Source of the DNA: Chloroflexota bacterium
GTDB lineage: Bacteria; Chloroflexota; Dehalococcoidia; Lucifugimonadales; Lucifugimonadaceae
Assembly: GCA_018673955.1 (NCBI GenBank)
Contig: JABHBJ010000067.1
Location: 1-32,121, forward strand
DNA: 32,121 nucleotides
Reading direction: 5' to 3'
Under the pieces are notes generated by a model that searched no databases, was not told where the DNA came from, and worked only from the letters and a program-made list of their open reading frames with translations. The translations under genes were made by a program, and so were the position numbers. This document shows positions 18,244-25,706 of the stretch, in pieces (position 1 is the first letter of the stretch; each line of letters begins with the position of its first letter).

Positions 18244-18978
18244 CTAAGGTTCGAGATGCAGTAGAAACTCCCGGTTCCCCTTGTCTCCGAGTATCCCTGA
18301 ATTAGCGAGATTCCGAACACGTATTCGCGAATCACCAGCCCATTTCACGAATCGCCCAATCACAGCGGCATGTATGAATGGATCGATAATCACGCCGCCT
18401 CTAGGGACTTCTATTTTCTTCGCTTCAAATTGCGGCTTGAGAAGAACCACCGCCTGCCCCCCGGCTTTGAGTTGATCGAACGCAGTCGGAAGCACAGATT
18501 CCAACGACGTGAACGATACGTCGGCAACTACCAAATCAACCTGCTCGGGAAGTCCGTTGCAATCGACTAAGTTCGTCCGTTCCATACTTACAACTCGCTC
18601 GTCGTTCAGCAATTTCTGATGAAGCTGCCCGCGTCCGGTATCGACGGCGTAGACCTTCGTTGCCCCGAATTGCAGCAGGCAATCAGTAAACCCTCCTGTC
18701 GACGCTCCAACATCTAAGCAGGTTAGTCCGCTTGCTTGTACATCGAATACATCAAATGCTCGCGCAAGCTTCTCGCCACCGCGTGAAACGAACCGTTTAT
18801 CGGGAAGGACTGATATTTCTATATCGGCTCGGACTTGCATTCCCGGGGTGGGCGAACGGTGTTCGTTCAGGACAAAGACTTTTCCAGCCATAACCAGTGC
18901 AGCTGCTTCATTAATATCTGGGGCGAGTCCTCTCTCAAGAATCAACTTGTCGAGGCGTATTTTCGGGTTTGCTGGCAT
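18244..18978 (-). CDS. tlyA: TlyA-family rRNA 2'-O-methyltransferase
   Basis: A 244-residue protein of the TlyA family, which 2'-O-methylates cytidines in 16S and/or 23S rRNA; in mycobacteria its loss gives capreomycin resistance. An N-terminal S4 RNA-binding domain (IRLDKLILERGLAPDINEAA, MAGKVFV) is followed by RFVSRGGEKLARA. The FtsJ-like fold then has the SAM motif CLDVGASTGGFTDCLLQFGA, then VDLVVADVSFTSLE and VVLLKPQFEA. I chose ATG 18978, which starts right before the S4 domain. It is preceded by a run of seven A and no Shine-Dalgarno. A GTG at 19032 would add 18 residues. It diverges from the UbiA-family gene at 19047, so the short gap must hold promoters for both. Confidence 0.93.
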   Translation of the reverse strand: MPANPKIRLDKLILERGLAPDINEAAALVMAGKVFVLNEHRSPTPGMQVRADIEISVLPDKRFVSRGGEKLARAFDVFDVQASGLTCLDVGASTGGFTDCLLQFGATKVYAVDTGRGQLHQKLLNDERVVSMERTNLVDCNGLPEQVDLVVADVSFTSLESVLPTAFDQLKAGGQAVVLLKPQFEAKKIEVPRGGVIIDPFIHAAVIGRFVKWAGDSRIRVRNLANSGILGDKGNREFLLHLEP

Positions 18979-19033
18979 TTTTTTTGGTGATTTTCGTTCG
19001 TGTCTCGAATAGACCTTGATATCCAATAGCACC

Positions 19034-19039
19034 TATCAT
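19034..19039 (+). promoter_or_regulatory. Possible -10 element for a leaderless UbiA-family transcript
   Basis: TATCAT ends 7 bases before the ATG at 19047, the spacing expected if transcription starts at or beside the start codon. There is no Shine-Dalgarno for this gene. No good -35 is seen, so this is tentative. Confidence 0.3.
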
Positions 19040-19046
19040 CGCTTAT

Positions 19047-20048
19047 ATGTCAGCAGAACAGGAAGTTATTAAGGGAACTCCGCTCATTCCAAGTATGAAG
19101 GCAATCGTCAAGGAATCGCGCCCTCAACAGATGGTCAAGAACGGTCTCGTTCTCGTTCCGCTCTTCTTTACAGTCAATATTTGGTATAGCGGCGATGATA
19201 TCGGCGGGATGGCGGCCATTGTCGGAAGAGCTTTCACGGCTCTGGGAATTTTCGTACTTCTCTCGGCGGCGATTTACTTCGTCAACGATTCGATAGATAT
19301 CGATCTCGACCGTGTGCACCCGCGCAAGAAGTTCAGGCCTATCGCAGCTGGCAAAATCAGTATTCGGTGGGCAATTGGTATAGCCGGAATAATGACCGTC
19401 GCGGCACTGGCAATTGCCACAGCTATTTCAATTCCCATGGTGATTACCGCTGCGGCGTACTTAGGCACCAACATTGCTTATAGCTGGTGGCTGAAGAACA
19501 TCGTTTTGCTCGATGTTATGGCTGTTGCATCGGGATTCGTTCTGCGTGCGGTGGCAGGTTCAATTGCCATCGACCATGCAATTATCAGTCAGTCCGGCAC
19601 TTCAGCTGAACTTAATCTGACCATTTCACCGTGGTTATATGTGGTAACTGCTCTAGGGGCAATGTTTATTGCTCTCGCAAAGCGTCGAAACGAGCTTTCT
19701 ATCGCTGGAATTAATTCAGAGGCACAACGTTCGATACTTAGCGAATACACATTGCCCTTGCTCGACAATCTGATCAATGTCGTCGCCACAGCTACTCTAA
19801 TTTCATACACGCTCTACACGTTCAGCACCGGCGTGACCGAAGCGAACGTCCCGAGCGACCATTCGATGATGCTCACAATTCCGTTTGTCGCTTACGGCGT
19901 GTTGCGATACCTGTACTTGATCCACCTCAAAGGCGTTGGGGAGGCTCCCGAAGAAATTCTGATCAAAGACAAACCCCTTCTGTTCAATATCCTTCTCTGG
20001 CTGATAACCGGTTCATCCGTACTTATGTGGACCCGTTTATTCAACTAG
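19047..20048 (+). CDS. UbiA-family prenyltransferase, decaprenyl-phosphate phosphoribosyltransferase-like
   Basis: This 333-residue integral membrane protein resembles the actinobacterial enzyme that transfers phosphoribose from PRPP to decaprenyl phosphate, first step to a lipid-linked arabinose donor. Supporting features are SRPQQMVKNGLVLVPLFF near the N-terminus and the metal/substrate motif at residues 80-102 (NDSIDIDLDRVHP, then KKFRPIAAG). Several hydrophobic helices follow, including a second loop YSWWLKNIVLLDVMAVASGF, and then FIALAKRRNEL. The HP-x-K-x-x-RPIA signature separates this subgroup from quinone or heme prenyltransferases. No other arabinose-donor genes are next to it, so the final product is unknown. 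It is followed by a likely terminator. Confidence 0.85.
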   Translation: MSAEQEVIKGTPLIPSMKAIVKESRPQQMVKNGLVLVPLFFTVNIWYSGDDIGGMAAIVGRAFTALGIFVLLSAAIYFVNDSIDIDLDRVHPRKKFRPIAAGKISIRWAIGIAGIMTVAALAIATAISIPMVITAAAYLGTNIAYSWWLKNIVLLDVMAVASGFVLRAVAGSIAIDHAIISQSGTSAELNLTISPWLYVVTALGAMFIALAKRRNELSIAGINSEAQRSILSEYTLPLLDNLINVVATATLISYTLYTFSTGVTEANVPSDHSMMLTIPFVAYGVLRYLYLIHLKGVGEAPEEILIKDKPLLFNILLWLITGSSVLMWTRLFN

Positions 20049-20083
20049 ATCGTCTTTCCTAACCAACTACGGGCGATTTTTTT
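20049..20083 (+). terminator. Likely rho-independent terminator after the UbiA-family gene
   Basis: ATCGTC (20049-20054) can pair with GGCGAT (20072-20077), allowing one G-U pair, across a 17-base loop. Seven T follow at once. The stem is short but the position directly after the stop codon supports it. Confidence 0.5.
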
Positions 20084-20222
20084 CATTAAGCAGCTCTCGG
20101 TGGCAATATCTAGCTACGAAGCCGCAACAGAGACGACACAACCCTCGGGCAGTACGTAAACTTCCCCCATTCACGAATCAAAGCATCATTCGAGCTAACT
20201 AGCTGGAGACAAAAGTACGGTC

Positions 20223-22313
20223 ATGTCAGAATTCGCAGGTCGCACTGAGTTTTGGAACATCGGCTACCCGTTCACCGGAGCGTTAGTTTACCTAATCGCC
20301 CCCATCGCTATAGCGTCGATAGCATACGCACTCCGTCGTCGCTGGAAAATATGGCACACCGCCAGTGCCGATATCGATCTTGGTCACGCGTCCGACCGTT
20401 GGAGATCGTTTTTGTCTCTGCTGACAGTAGGTTTATTTGCCCACAAGCAGTTCGTTCGAAAACGTAACCTCTATGCAGGGATCATGCACTTCTCAATTTT
20501 TTGGGGATTTTTGGTTCTACTAATTGCAACAACAATCGCGGCTTTCGAGTTCAATGCCGAAAAATATCTCGACTGGACATGGCCGACCGCCCACGCACGA
20601 GTTCCGCTCGGGTTCGTATGGGATGTTTTTGGAGGCGGATTAGCCACTGTGGGGCTATTGATGGCAGCATGGCGGCGTTATATGATTCGCCCCGGTCGCC
20701 TAAATACGGCACTCGACGATGGAATCGTTCTCACTTTCTTGTTTGGACTGCTCGTCAGTGGTTTCCTAATCGAAGGACTACGAATTGGTGCGACCGAGCT
20801 AAATCCATCCTCTGACTACTACGACACATCAGTTACGGTCTGGTCGCCAATTGGTTGGGTCTTCGCCAAAGCGCTGTTGGGTCTAGGCCTCAGCTCGTCA
20901 TCTCTCGAATCAACACACGCCGCCACGTGGTGGATTCACGCCGGAATATTCGTTTCGGCAATTATTTACGCTTCGGCAAAATTCAGTAAATTCACTCACA
21001 TGATCGTTAGCCCAATGAACTGGTACTACCGATCGCTTCGACCACGTGGTGCACTAAAGCCGATGCGCGATTTCGAAACACTCGAAACTTTCGGTGCTAA
21101 AGACATTCCTGACCTTGATTGGACGCAGGCCCTGAGTTTTGACGCCTGCACCAACTGCGGTCGATGTCAGGACGCCTGCCCTGCGTGGGCGTCGGGTAAG
21201 CCGTTATCACCGCGAAAACTAATCCAGGGCATGCGCGGGTATATGGAAGAACGAGCTCCGGTTTTACTGGGTACACCTGAAGGAGAAACCATTCCTGAGC
21301 CAGCAACATCGATGGTTCACGATGCTATTGGGGATGACGTTCTGTGGAGCTGCTTAACTTGCGCCGCGTGTCTCGACGCTTGCCCAGTCGAGATCAACCC
21401 TATTGATTCAATCGTAGATATGCGTCGCTTCCTCACACTTGAAGAAGCAAGCACTCCCGACAGTGCGCAGTCGGCTTTGCAGTCGATTGAGCAGCGCGGA
21501 CATCCTTGGCGTGGCACGACTCTCACTCGCACTTCGTGGATGGACGGGTTAGATATTCCAACTCTCGCCGAAAAGCCGGAATCGGAAGTGCTGTTCTGGG
21601 TCGGGTGCTCTGGTGCGCTCGTTCAACGAGGAGTCGATACGACACGCTCGATGGCTTCTGTATTGCATAAAGCTGGAATCGATTTTGCTGTGCTTGGCGA
21701 CGAAGAAACATGCACCGGTGACCCTGCACGTCGATTAGGCAACGAATATCTGTTCCAAATACAGGCAGAAACCAATATTGGCACGTTCAAGCAATACGAC
21801 GTGAAAAAGATCATTACCACGTGCCCGCACTGCTTCAATACGATGAAGAACGAATACCCTCAGCTTGGTGGAAATTACGACGTGATTCACTACACTGCGT
21901 TCGTCGGCGACCTGCTTAAAGAAGGCAAGCTGAAGCCAACTGAAGCTGGAATCGGGAAGATCGGCACGGTCACTTACCACGACTCTTGCTATCTCGGACG
22001 TCACAACGGCGAGTTCGGTGCGCCTCGGGAGATCATGAGTTCCATTCCCGGCTTGGACTTCGTCGAGATGGATCGCAATCAGGAACAAGCGTTCTGCTGT
22101 GGTGCTGGTGGTGGTCGAATGTGGATGGAAGAAGAAGGCGAACGTGTGAACCACATGCGAACCGACCAGTTCCTCGAAACCGGTGCCGATACGGTAGCCG
22201 TGTCGTGTCCGTTCTGTATTCAGATGTTCGATGAAGGCATCGGCTCCAAAGGTGAGGAAGACGGAAAGAAAGCAGTCGACCTCATCAGCATTTTGGATCA
22301 GGCGACTGAGTAA
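20223..22313 (+). CDS. etfD: Membrane Fe-S oxidoreductase, EtfD-type ETF:quinone oxidoreductase
   Basis: A 696-residue fusion of a membrane cytochrome-like domain and a heterodisulfide-reductase-like Fe-S domain. Relatives in mycobacteria (EtfD) pass electrons from electron-transfer flavoprotein, loaded by fatty-acid oxidation, to menaquinone. The N-terminal part (about 1-260) has roughly six hydrophobic helices with histidines (HKQF, MHFSIFWGF, WIHAGIF), like NarI-type heme subunits. The first ferredoxin motif C-x2-C-x2-C-x3-CP is at Cys309-Cys319 (CTNCGRCQDACP); the second is CLTCAACLDACP. The end has two CCG-type modules (ETCTGDPARR, TTCPHCFN; DSCYLGRHN, CCGAGGGRMW). The ATG has TGGAGA upstream. 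No etfA, etfB or acyl-CoA dehydrogenase is adjacent, so the electron source is inferred. Confidence 0.85.
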   Translation: MSEFAGRTEFWNIGYPFTGALVYLIAPIAIASIAYALRRRWKIWHTASADIDLGHASDRWRSFLSLLTVGLFAHKQFVRKRNLYAGIMHFSIFWGFLVLLIATTIAAFEFNAEKYLDWTWPTAHARVPLGFVWDVFGGGLATVGLLMAAWRRYMIRPGRLNTALDDGIVLTFLFGLLVSGFLIEGLRIGATELNPSSDYYDTSVTVWSPIGWVFAKALLGLGLSSSSLESTHAATWWIHAGIFVSAIIYASAKFSKFTHMIVSPMNWYYRSLRPRGALKPMRDFETLETFGAKDIPDLDWTQALSFDACTNCGRCQDACPAWASGKPLSPRKLIQGMRGYMEERAPVLLGTPEGETIPEPATSMVHDAIGDDVLWSCLTCAACLDACPVEINPIDSIVDMRRFLTLEEASTPDSAQSALQSIEQRGHPWRGTTLTRTSWMDGLDIPTLAEKPESEVLFWVGCSGALVQRGVDTTRSMASVLHKAGIDFAVLGDEETCTGDPARRLGNEYLFQIQAETNIGTFKQYDVKKIITTCPHCFNTMKNEYPQLGGNYDVIHYTAFVGDLLKEGKLKPTEAGIGKIGTVTYHDSCYLGRHNGEFGAPREIMSSIPGLDFVEMDRNQEQAFCCGAGGGRMWMEEEGERVNHMRTDQFLETGADTVAVSCPFCIQMFDEGIGSKGEEDGKKAVDLISILDQATE

Positions 22314-22332
22314 TAGCGGACTGATTGACTAC

Positions 22333-22368
22333 TGTCATTACGAGCAATTCGACGACGTGGCAATGACA
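22333..22368. repeat. Inverted repeat between etfD and the methyltransferase gene
   Basis: TGTCATT (22333-22339) and AATGACA (22362-22368) are perfect 7-base inverted arms with a 22-base loop. It directly precedes a second, stronger hairpin. Confidence 0.45.
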
Positions 22369-22369
22369 A

Positions 22370-22396
22370 CTAATTACGGCGCTTCCGCCTAATTAG
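22370..22396. terminator. Strong hairpin between etfD and the methyltransferase gene, possible terminator
   Basis: CTAATTA-c-GGCG, a CTTC loop, and CGCC-TAATTAG form an 11-pair stem with one bulged C. There is no clean T-run, but the outer AT-rich arms give a terminator-like profile in both directions. It could end etfD transcription or control the restriction-modification genes, whose start is 44 bases away. Confidence 0.45.
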
Positions 22397-22439
22397 ATTC
22401 ACGCTCGCGCGCGGCAACTGCTAGCATCCTTTTAACAAG

Positions 22440-23441
22440 ATGCCACGTCGTTCAAAAGCTGCTCCAAAACAGCGCCCAACAAGTACATCTGCCTTCGGGA
22501 CGAACGGAAGATTCAGCCATGATTCTTCCGAGTACTACGCGCGTGCGCTTCAACCTGCCGACAGGGAAAGCCTGGACAAGAAACCTGAGCCCGAGCAATC
22601 GGTACCTTCCGAATTCCTTGATTCATTCATCGCTCATTCGAGCGAGAAAATGTCGGAACTTCCCGACCGATCAGTTCACCTCATGGTCACTTCGCCTCCT
22701 TACAATGTTGGCAAAGACTACGACGACGATCTGACGCACGAGCAATACATGCAGCTGATCGTTAGCGTCTTACAAGAGACGTTCCGAGTACTGGTCGACG
22801 GCGGACGTGCGCTAGTAAATGTGGCGAATCTTGGTCGAAAGCCGTACATACCACTTCACGCCTACATCATCGAGCAAGCCGCTCACGTCGGGTTCCATAT
22901 GCGCGGGGAAGTGATCTGGAATAAATCTGCTGGTGCTGGCACTTCGACTGCCTGGGGCAGTTGGATGTCGGCATCGAACCCTACCCTTCGCGATACACAC
23001 GAATACATATTGGTGTTCCAAAAACCTCCGTTCGGTCGAAAAGCGATCGAAGAGCGCGAATCAACGATTACGAGAGACGAATTTCTCGAATTCACGAAGA
23101 GTATTTGGGAATTTGCTCCGCAATCGGCGAAGCAAGTCGGGCATCCTGCGCCGTTCCCTGAAGAACTTCCTCGAAGAGCAATTCAGCTATACACATTTAC
23201 TAATGAAGTAGTGCTCGATCCGTTTATGGGAACTGGCTCTACCGCCCTCGCTGCCGTGAAGAGCGGTCGTCATTTTGTTGGGTATGACGTATCGTATGAA
23301 TACGTCGAACTCGCCGAGCAGCGACTTTATGCTCACGATTCCGGCACGAAATTCAAGCCGCCATCGCCGATCAAAACGCCAAAAAACACCGCCAAGAATT
23401 CCACAAGAAAAAGTGCCAAGGCACCTGATAAGAAAAAATGA
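22440..23441 (+). CDS. Site-specific DNA methyltransferase, beta-class (probably N4-cytosine)
   Basis: A 333-residue amino-DNA methyltransferase of a probable type II restriction-modification pair. The catalytic motif TSPPYNVGKDYDDD is at 84-97 and the SAM motif DPFMGTGSTALAA at 260-272, the order of the beta class. In between, VLVDGGRALVNVANLGRKP, IWNKSAGAGTSTAWGSWMSA and LRDTHEYILVFQK match enzymes annotated as N4-cytosine or N6-adenine methylases; TSPPY fits N4-cytosine best. Residues 1-55 are an unconserved-looking polar extension. The last 30 residues are a Lys/Pro/Thr-rich, histone-H1-like tail. The start has no Shine-Dalgarno. The TGA stop overlaps the ATG of the next gene (ATGA). The recognition sequence cannot be read from this. 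Confidence 0.92.
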   Translation: MPRRSKAAPKQRPTSTSAFGTNGRFSHDSSEYYARALQPADRESLDKKPEPEQSVPSEFLDSFIAHSSEKMSELPDRSVHLMVTSPPYNVGKDYDDDLTHEQYMQLIVSVLQETFRVLVDGGRALVNVANLGRKPYIPLHAYIIEQAAHVGFHMRGEVIWNKSAGAGTSTAWGSWMSASNPTLRDTHEYILVFQKPPFGRKAIEERESTITRDEFLEFTKSIWEFAPQSAKQVGHPAPFPEELPRRAIQLYTFTNEVVLDPFMGTGSTALAAVKSGRHFVGYDVSYEYVELAEQRLYAHDSGTKFKPPSPIKTPKNTAKNSTRKSAKAPDKKK

Positions 23442-24058
23442 CTCGCACACTGACCGAACTTTCGAGCGAAGAGCGTGAATCTGTGGTTTCCACGGTTCAC
23501 AAAGAGGCTGAAGCTTCGGGCTGGTCGCAGTTGAGCAACTCTCGTAAGTCGGCACTCTACTCCGCTTGGGAATCGCACTTCGATCTTTCGCACACCACAC
23601 TTAAAGACGGAATCATGAAGGGCTTCGACGCCGCTCAAGGAATTCCGAAAAAGGCTGAAGCCGAAATTCAGGAAGAGGTCACACGGATATTCCGGCTCGC
23701 CGGGATTAATGTGATCGAACAGGCTGCGATGTGGACTGGCAAGGAACGTGCAGATCTTCTAATTGGCTATAGTTCCAAGTTTCCAACGCACGTTATCGAG
23801 ATAGAACGTGCCGATTCGTGGTCCGAGGGTCTTAGGCAGGCACTTTGGTATCAAGCGGCAATATTTCAGGCAGAGCGCCGGCATGTACTTCCAGTGCTCA
23901 TTCTTTTCGGAAACACTTCGGCAGATCGATTCGAACAGATTCTAGCGACATGCGATCACAATCACGTGACCCTTAGTACACACCGACTCGAACTCGACGG
24001 CGAACTAGAAAGCGAATACTCGCTTGGTGCGCTTCTGAACGGTTCAACGCTGGAATAG
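23438..24058 (+). CDS. Probable restriction endonuclease partner of the methyltransferase
   Basis: I do not recognise a named family for this 206-residue protein. Its 4-base ATGA overlap with the methyltransferase gene makes a cognate restriction endonuclease the likeliest role. The N-terminal half (about 25-100) looks helical (WSQLSNSRKSALYSAWESHF, GIPKKAEAEIQEEVTRIFR). The middle has a PD-(D/E)xK-like layout: Asp106 in ERADLLIG, a gap, then Glu121-Ile-Glu123 (THVIEIERADSW). BamHI also uses E-x-E where most have E-x-K. The following GLRQALWYQAAIF resembles the helix after this motif in such nucleases. There is no signal peptide or membrane segment. The alternative is a regulator or other nuclease-fold protein. 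Its stop is followed by 115 non-coding bases. Confidence 0.6.
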   Translation: MTRTLTELSSEERESVVSTVHKEAEASGWSQLSNSRKSALYSAWESHFDLSHTTLKDGIMKGFDAAQGIPKKAEAEIQEEVTRIFRLAGINVIEQAAMWTGKERADLLIGYSSKFPTHVIEIERADSWSEGLRQALWYQAAIFQAERRHVLPVLILFGNTSADRFEQILATCDHNHVTLSTHRLELDGELESEYSLGALLNGSTLE

Positions 24059-24173
24059 CTGACAATAATGGCGTTTAGAGCAAGTTCCACGCGTCGAATT
24101 CCAATCTGGTGAATCTAACTTTCCGTAGTACCTAGTCTGCGAACCAATAACCACGACCGAACAGAGATCTAAT

Positions 24174-24650
24174 TTGCTCGAATTTTTCAATTACTACTCG
24201 GCTTTTTTAACGATTCCGGGAATCATCATTCTACTGATTGCCTTGCTGCCGATCAAAAGAAAACGCAAGCAAATTTATATCTGTTCGATCGCCGCAATAG
24301 TCGGTTTATCTGTGGTGCTCATCCTACGCCCCGGTGACAGCAATGTTGCAACAGAAGCGGAAGCGCAGGTCGTAATCACTTCGGGAAGTCCGGTGTTCGT
24401 CGAGTTATTTTCAAACTCGTGTACAGCCTGCTTGGCGTCACAGCCTATCGTCCGAAGCCTAGAAGGTGAACTCGATGACGATGTGCAAATCCTCAAACTA
24501 AACGTGATGGACTCAATGGCTTCACAGATGATTCGAGACTACAGGGCGTATCTGACTCCCACATTTGTTGTCATCGGACGTGATGGCGAAATCGTGTGGC
24601 GCCAATCTGGAGGATTACTGGATAAAGGCGAAGCGCTCGAAGCAGCGTAG
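24174..24650 (+). CDS. Membrane-anchored thioredoxin-like protein
   Basis: A 158-residue protein with two hydrophobic segments (about 9-27 and 34-52) followed by a thioredoxin fold outside the membrane. The redox motif is Cys83-Thr-Ala-Cys86 in VFVELFSNSCTACLASQP, and the cis-proline region is YLTPTFVVIGRDG (Pro129). The CTAC dipeptide is unlike the CGPC of cytosolic thioredoxin and closer to dedicated thiol-disulfide exchange or cytochrome-maturation proteins. The start is TTG 24174 with AGAGA nearby; no ATG is available before the first helix. It stands alone between the restriction-modification pair and the convergent pfkB-like gene, with 20 bases between the two stops. The partner protein is unknown. 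Confidence 0.8.
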   Translation: MLEFFNYYSAFLTIPGIIILLIALLPIKRKRKQIYICSIAAIVGLSVVLILRPGDSNVATEAEAQVVITSGSPVFVELFSNSCTACLASQPIVRSLEGELDDDVQILKLNVMDSMASQMIRDYRAYLTPTFVVIGRDGEIVWRQSGGLLDKGEALEAA

Positions 24651-24670
24651 TCGTATTCCTTAGGCTCGCT

Positions 24671-25507
24671 CTAACCAAGTCTATCTTGTATTTGTTCACG
24701 AGAGGGACATCCGCTGAGGCCAGTTGACTCTATCGATATCGCTGAAGCAGTGGCGGCGTAAAAACCAGCTTGCGCAATTGGTTGCCCCTCGTCTATCGCT
24801 ATTGCGAACGCGGTAGCCCAAATATCTCCAGCCCCGGTAAAGTCGACCGGATTCGAATACACCACAGGTACTTCGATCCACACTCCTTCGTACCAAATTC
24901 GTGAGCCCTTTTCGCCTCGGGTTACGCAGATGATGTCACCTAGATCGAAAAGCTGCTGCTCGGGAAGCGTTTCGATTTCAGATTCCGAAACGACGATGAT
25001 GTCCCACCTCTTTCCTCGAAACGGAGGTAGCATATCGGCGTGTGATATTGCGCCATCAGGGCCCCATCGGCGCAGCCATCCTGACGGAAGCAAACACGAT
25101 AGCTTAGGGTTGAACCAGTTCACGCAGTCAGTTGGAAGTTCGTGCAGCAATGGGCCGACGAAGAGGATTTCTGGCTCGGTCCAACTTTCAGGTATAGCAG
25201 ATTTAGGAATTCTATTCCCTGATGCCATCAGTACCTGCGTTCGATCTCCGCAATCGTAGTAATTGGCGAAAGTAGCGGTGTGCTCGCTTTCAACCACTTT
25301 TACGTCGATGCCTTTCAGGATCAGGTCGATTGGGTAGTCGTCACCCACAGAGCTGATCACCCCCGTCGAAATATCGTGTTTATGTGCGGTCAGTGCGGCG
25401 TACGCAGCCGCCCCCCCCGGTATGTGACTTGTCGGCGTTCCACTATCGACGATGTTGACGTCGAACGTGAGATGACCAAGAGCTATGAATGATGGGGCTG
25501 ATGGCAT
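24671..25507 (-). CDS. PfkB-family carbohydrate/nucleoside kinase
   Basis: A 278-residue ribokinase-fold kinase, slightly short for the family (about 300). It begins SFIALGHLTFDVNI and has the substrate-side IPGGAAAYAALTAH and GVISSVGDDYP. The ATP/anion-hole signature is PVDFTGAGDIWATAFAIA, where Asp of GAGD is the catalytic base. The segment VTRGEKGSRIWYEG is also typical. The sugar is not identifiable; the short lid and PSGWLRRWG insertion resemble uncharacterised PfkB proteins. A run of eight G (C8 on the plus strand, 25411-25418) encodes the Pro-Gly-Gly-Ala of the substrate loop. There is no Shine-Dalgarno. It is separated from jag by a clear terminator and so has its own promoter. Confidence 0.88.
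   Translation of the reverse strand: MPSAPSFIALGHLTFDVNIVDSGTPTSHIPGGAAAYAALTAHKHDISTGVISSVGDDYPIDLILKGIDVKVVESEHTATFANYYDCGDRTQVLMASGNRIPKSAIPESWTEPEILFVGPLLHELPTDCVNWFNPKLSCLLPSGWLRRWGPDGAISHADMLPPFRGKRWDIIVVSESEIETLPEQQLFDLGDIICVTRGEKGSRIWYEGVWIEVPVVYSNPVDFTGAGDIWATAFAIAIDEGQPIAQAGFYAATASAISIESTGLSGCPSREQIQDRLG
25411..25418 (-). repeat. G8 homopolymer tract inside the pfkB-like gene
   Basis: Eight G on the coding strand encode Pro30-Gly-Gly-Ala33, a conserved substrate-loop motif. A one-base slip would truncate the kinase at about 12% of its length. It is the second long G/C run in this window. Confidence 0.9.
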
Positions 25508-25630
25508 ATCGAACTGAGATTACTTTCTTTTTCGAACGTAAATGTATCGGTATTGAACGACGATGTTGAAGATACCACCTGAATCGAAATCTTCTCCACA
25601 TAGAAGTAACTTGGATTACGAATGCGGGAC

Positions 25631-25675
25631 AAAAAAATACGCCTGAAGCCACATTGCTGCGACTGAGGCGTATTT
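25631..25675 (-). terminator. Rho-independent terminator of the rpmH-jag cluster
   Basis: On the minus strand AAATACGCCT pairs perfectly with AGGCGTATTT (10 pairs, plus-strand arms 25635-25644 and 25666-25675) around a 21-base loop. The stem runs into seven T. It lies 32 bases after the jag stop, and is the clearest terminator in the window. Confidence 0.88.
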
Positions 25676-25706
25676 ACCCGATTTCTCAGAAAACGTGCCA
25701 ATGGCA

